A stretch of DNA of 64,000 bases from Gammaproteobacteria bacterium (GTDB lineage Bacteria; Pseudomonadota; Gammaproteobacteria; Steroidobacterales; Foliamicaceae). The stretch is taken from contig VXSK01000020.1 in the NCBI GenBank assembly GCA_009838035.1, positions 64,875-128,874 on the forward strand, read 5' to 3'. The notes beneath the pieces are model-generated. The model worked only from the letters and a program-made list of their open reading frames with translations, had not been told where the DNA came from and made no database searches. Shown piece after piece: positions 63,118 through 64,000 of the stretch. Position numbers and translations under genes: made by a program. How positions within the stretch are numbered: position 1 is the stretch's first letter; each line of letters begins with the position of its first letter.

Positions 63118-64000
63118 CTAGTCCTCCAGGAGCCTGCGCGCAATGCGGCGCGCCTGCGGGAGATCATCCGCGACATGATCGGCCGGAACGGCGCGAAGAA
63201 CGCCGAGTGTGTTGATCATTTCGGCCACGGTTCCGGTCAGGCCGACCACGATCACGTCGGTGTTTGCGTCCCGCGCCACGTCCAGAATCTGCTCGATGAC
63301 CATGGCGGCGCTGTCGTCCAGATACTTCGCGCCGGAAAAATCGAAGACGACGATTTCGTGGTCCTTGATGTCGGCGCCGATCACGCTCACCAGGTTGCGT
63401 GAAGAAGCAACCGTAAGCGTGCCGCGCAAGGCCACCATACCCACCCTGGCCTGCAGCGGGTCGCTGAATGCCATGCCCTCCTCGCCGGCGAAGAACGTCC
63501 GGTCAAGCACCGGCACCGAAACCACGCTGTCCAGTTCCAGGCCCTTCAACTGGCGCGCGTGATTCATGCCGGCAACGATCAGGCCGATCGCGACCGCCGT
63601 CACCAGGTCCACCACCACGGTCAGCAGCAGCGTCATCAGCATGACCACCAGGTGATCGCGGCGCAGGCGGTGGATGCGAAGCAACATGCGCCAGTCGACG
63701 ATGTCCCAGCCGATTTTCATCAGGATGCCGGCCAGCACCGCGTGCGGGATCGGCTCGACGTACTTTCCGAACCCCAGCAGCAATGCCAGCAGGAACAGGG
63801 CGCGAATGGCGCCGGACACCTGCGTGCTGCCGCCCGCGCGGATATTCGTCACAGTCCCGATCGTTGCGCCTGCGCCCGGCATTCCGCCGAACAGGCCGGA
63901 AATCATGTTGCCGATTCCCTGCCCCACCAGTTCCTTGTCCGGCTTGTGGCGCGTGCCGGTCATGGAGTCCGCCACCAGCGAGGTAAGCAGGCTGTCCACG
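63118..64000 (-). CDS. SulP-family anion transporter, C-terminal part (start outside window)
   Basis: About 294 residues are visible; the frame is open to the right edge. It includes the last transmembrane helices (GQGIGNMISGLFGGMPGAGATIG; DLVTAVAIGLIVAG) and the complete cytoplasmic STAS domain (about the last 110 residues, with VVFDFSGAKYLDDSAA). SulP transporters carry sulfate, bicarbonate or dicarboxylates; the substrate cannot be told. It is convergent with the dehydrogenase gene, with 10 bases between. Confidence 0.93.
   Translation of the reverse strand, partial: VDSLLTSLVADSMTGTRHKPDKELVGQGIGNMISGLFGGMPGAGATIGTVTNIRAGGSTQVSGAIRALFLLALLLGFGKYVEPIPHAVLAGILMKIGWDIVDWRMLLRIHRLRRDHLVVMLMTLLLTVVVDLVTAVAIGLIVAGMNHARQLKGLELDSVVSVPVLDRTFFAGEEGMAFSDPLQARVGMVALRGTLTVASSRNLVSVIGADIKDHEIVVFDFSGAKYLDDSAAMVIEQILDVARDANTDVIVVGLTGTVAEMINTLGVLRAVPADHVADDLPQARRIARRLLED

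Overview
This is a GC-rich, densely coded stretch of a Gram-negative genome, most likely from a free-living or host-associated gammaproteobacterium. The outer-membrane lipoprotein receptor LolB, three TonB-dependent receptors, FecI/FecR regulators and a full-length cobalamin-dependent MetH support this, but I cannot place it to order. Nearly all the sequence is coding. No rRNA, tRNA, CRISPR array, transposase or prophage gene was recognised.

Layout. (1) 1-829: the end of a DUF1778/GNAT toxin-antitoxin pair. (2) 836-6942: an ECF sigma factor, a FecR-type anti-sigma factor, an STN-domain TonB-dependent receptor and a thioredoxin-like lipoprotein. (3) 7089-24222: a secreted protein with degenerate retropepsin-like domains, then a MoxR / DUF58 / BatA-like / VWA operon ending in a 2217-residue periplasmic TPR protein and a second TlpA-like thioredoxin. 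(4) 24265-36670: a probable catabolic locus with four DUF1838 paralogues (mostly Tat-exported), two alpha/beta hydrolases, an exported nitrilase-fold amidohydrolase, a TonB receptor, a serine hydrolase relative that has lost its catalytic residues, and a GMC oxidoreductase. (5) 37009-39599: an orphan MacB-type permease and an MFS exporter. (6) 39728-46366: methionine genes (metF, metH, a cystathionine lyase/synthase) with prmC on the opposite strand. (7) 46373-54421: a second catabolic locus with a TonB receptor, a serine-hydrolase/DUF3089 fusion, an FAD oxidoreductase, a fifth DUF1838 protein and an Asp/Glu-racemase-like protein without its catalytic cysteines. (8) 54424-59405: prfA, a TPR lipoprotein, lolB and a Pif1-like helicase. 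(9) 59447-64000: a small protein coupled to a Tat-signal methyltransferase, a periplasmic quinoprotein dehydrogenase and the end of a SulP transporter.

The two catabolic loci probably serve one theme: TonB receptors import or sense a substrate, and Tat-exported DUF1838 proteins and hydrolases process it in the periplasm together with flavin and PQQ oxidoreductases. The substrate cannot be read from sequence.

The most unusual signal is not a gene. Five intergenic elements (36734, 36865, 38237, 48893, 61034) share a core of about 50-60 bases flanked by perfect inverted-repeat arms of 23-33 bp whose sequence differs at every locus. The core carries small hairpins with GGA or GGGA loops. In the elements at 36734, 48893 and 61034 one of these closely resembles the published CsrA/RsmA binding consensus. 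In all five the GGA strand is the sense strand of a neighbouring gene. A second palindromic repeat family occurs at 11204 and 31956.
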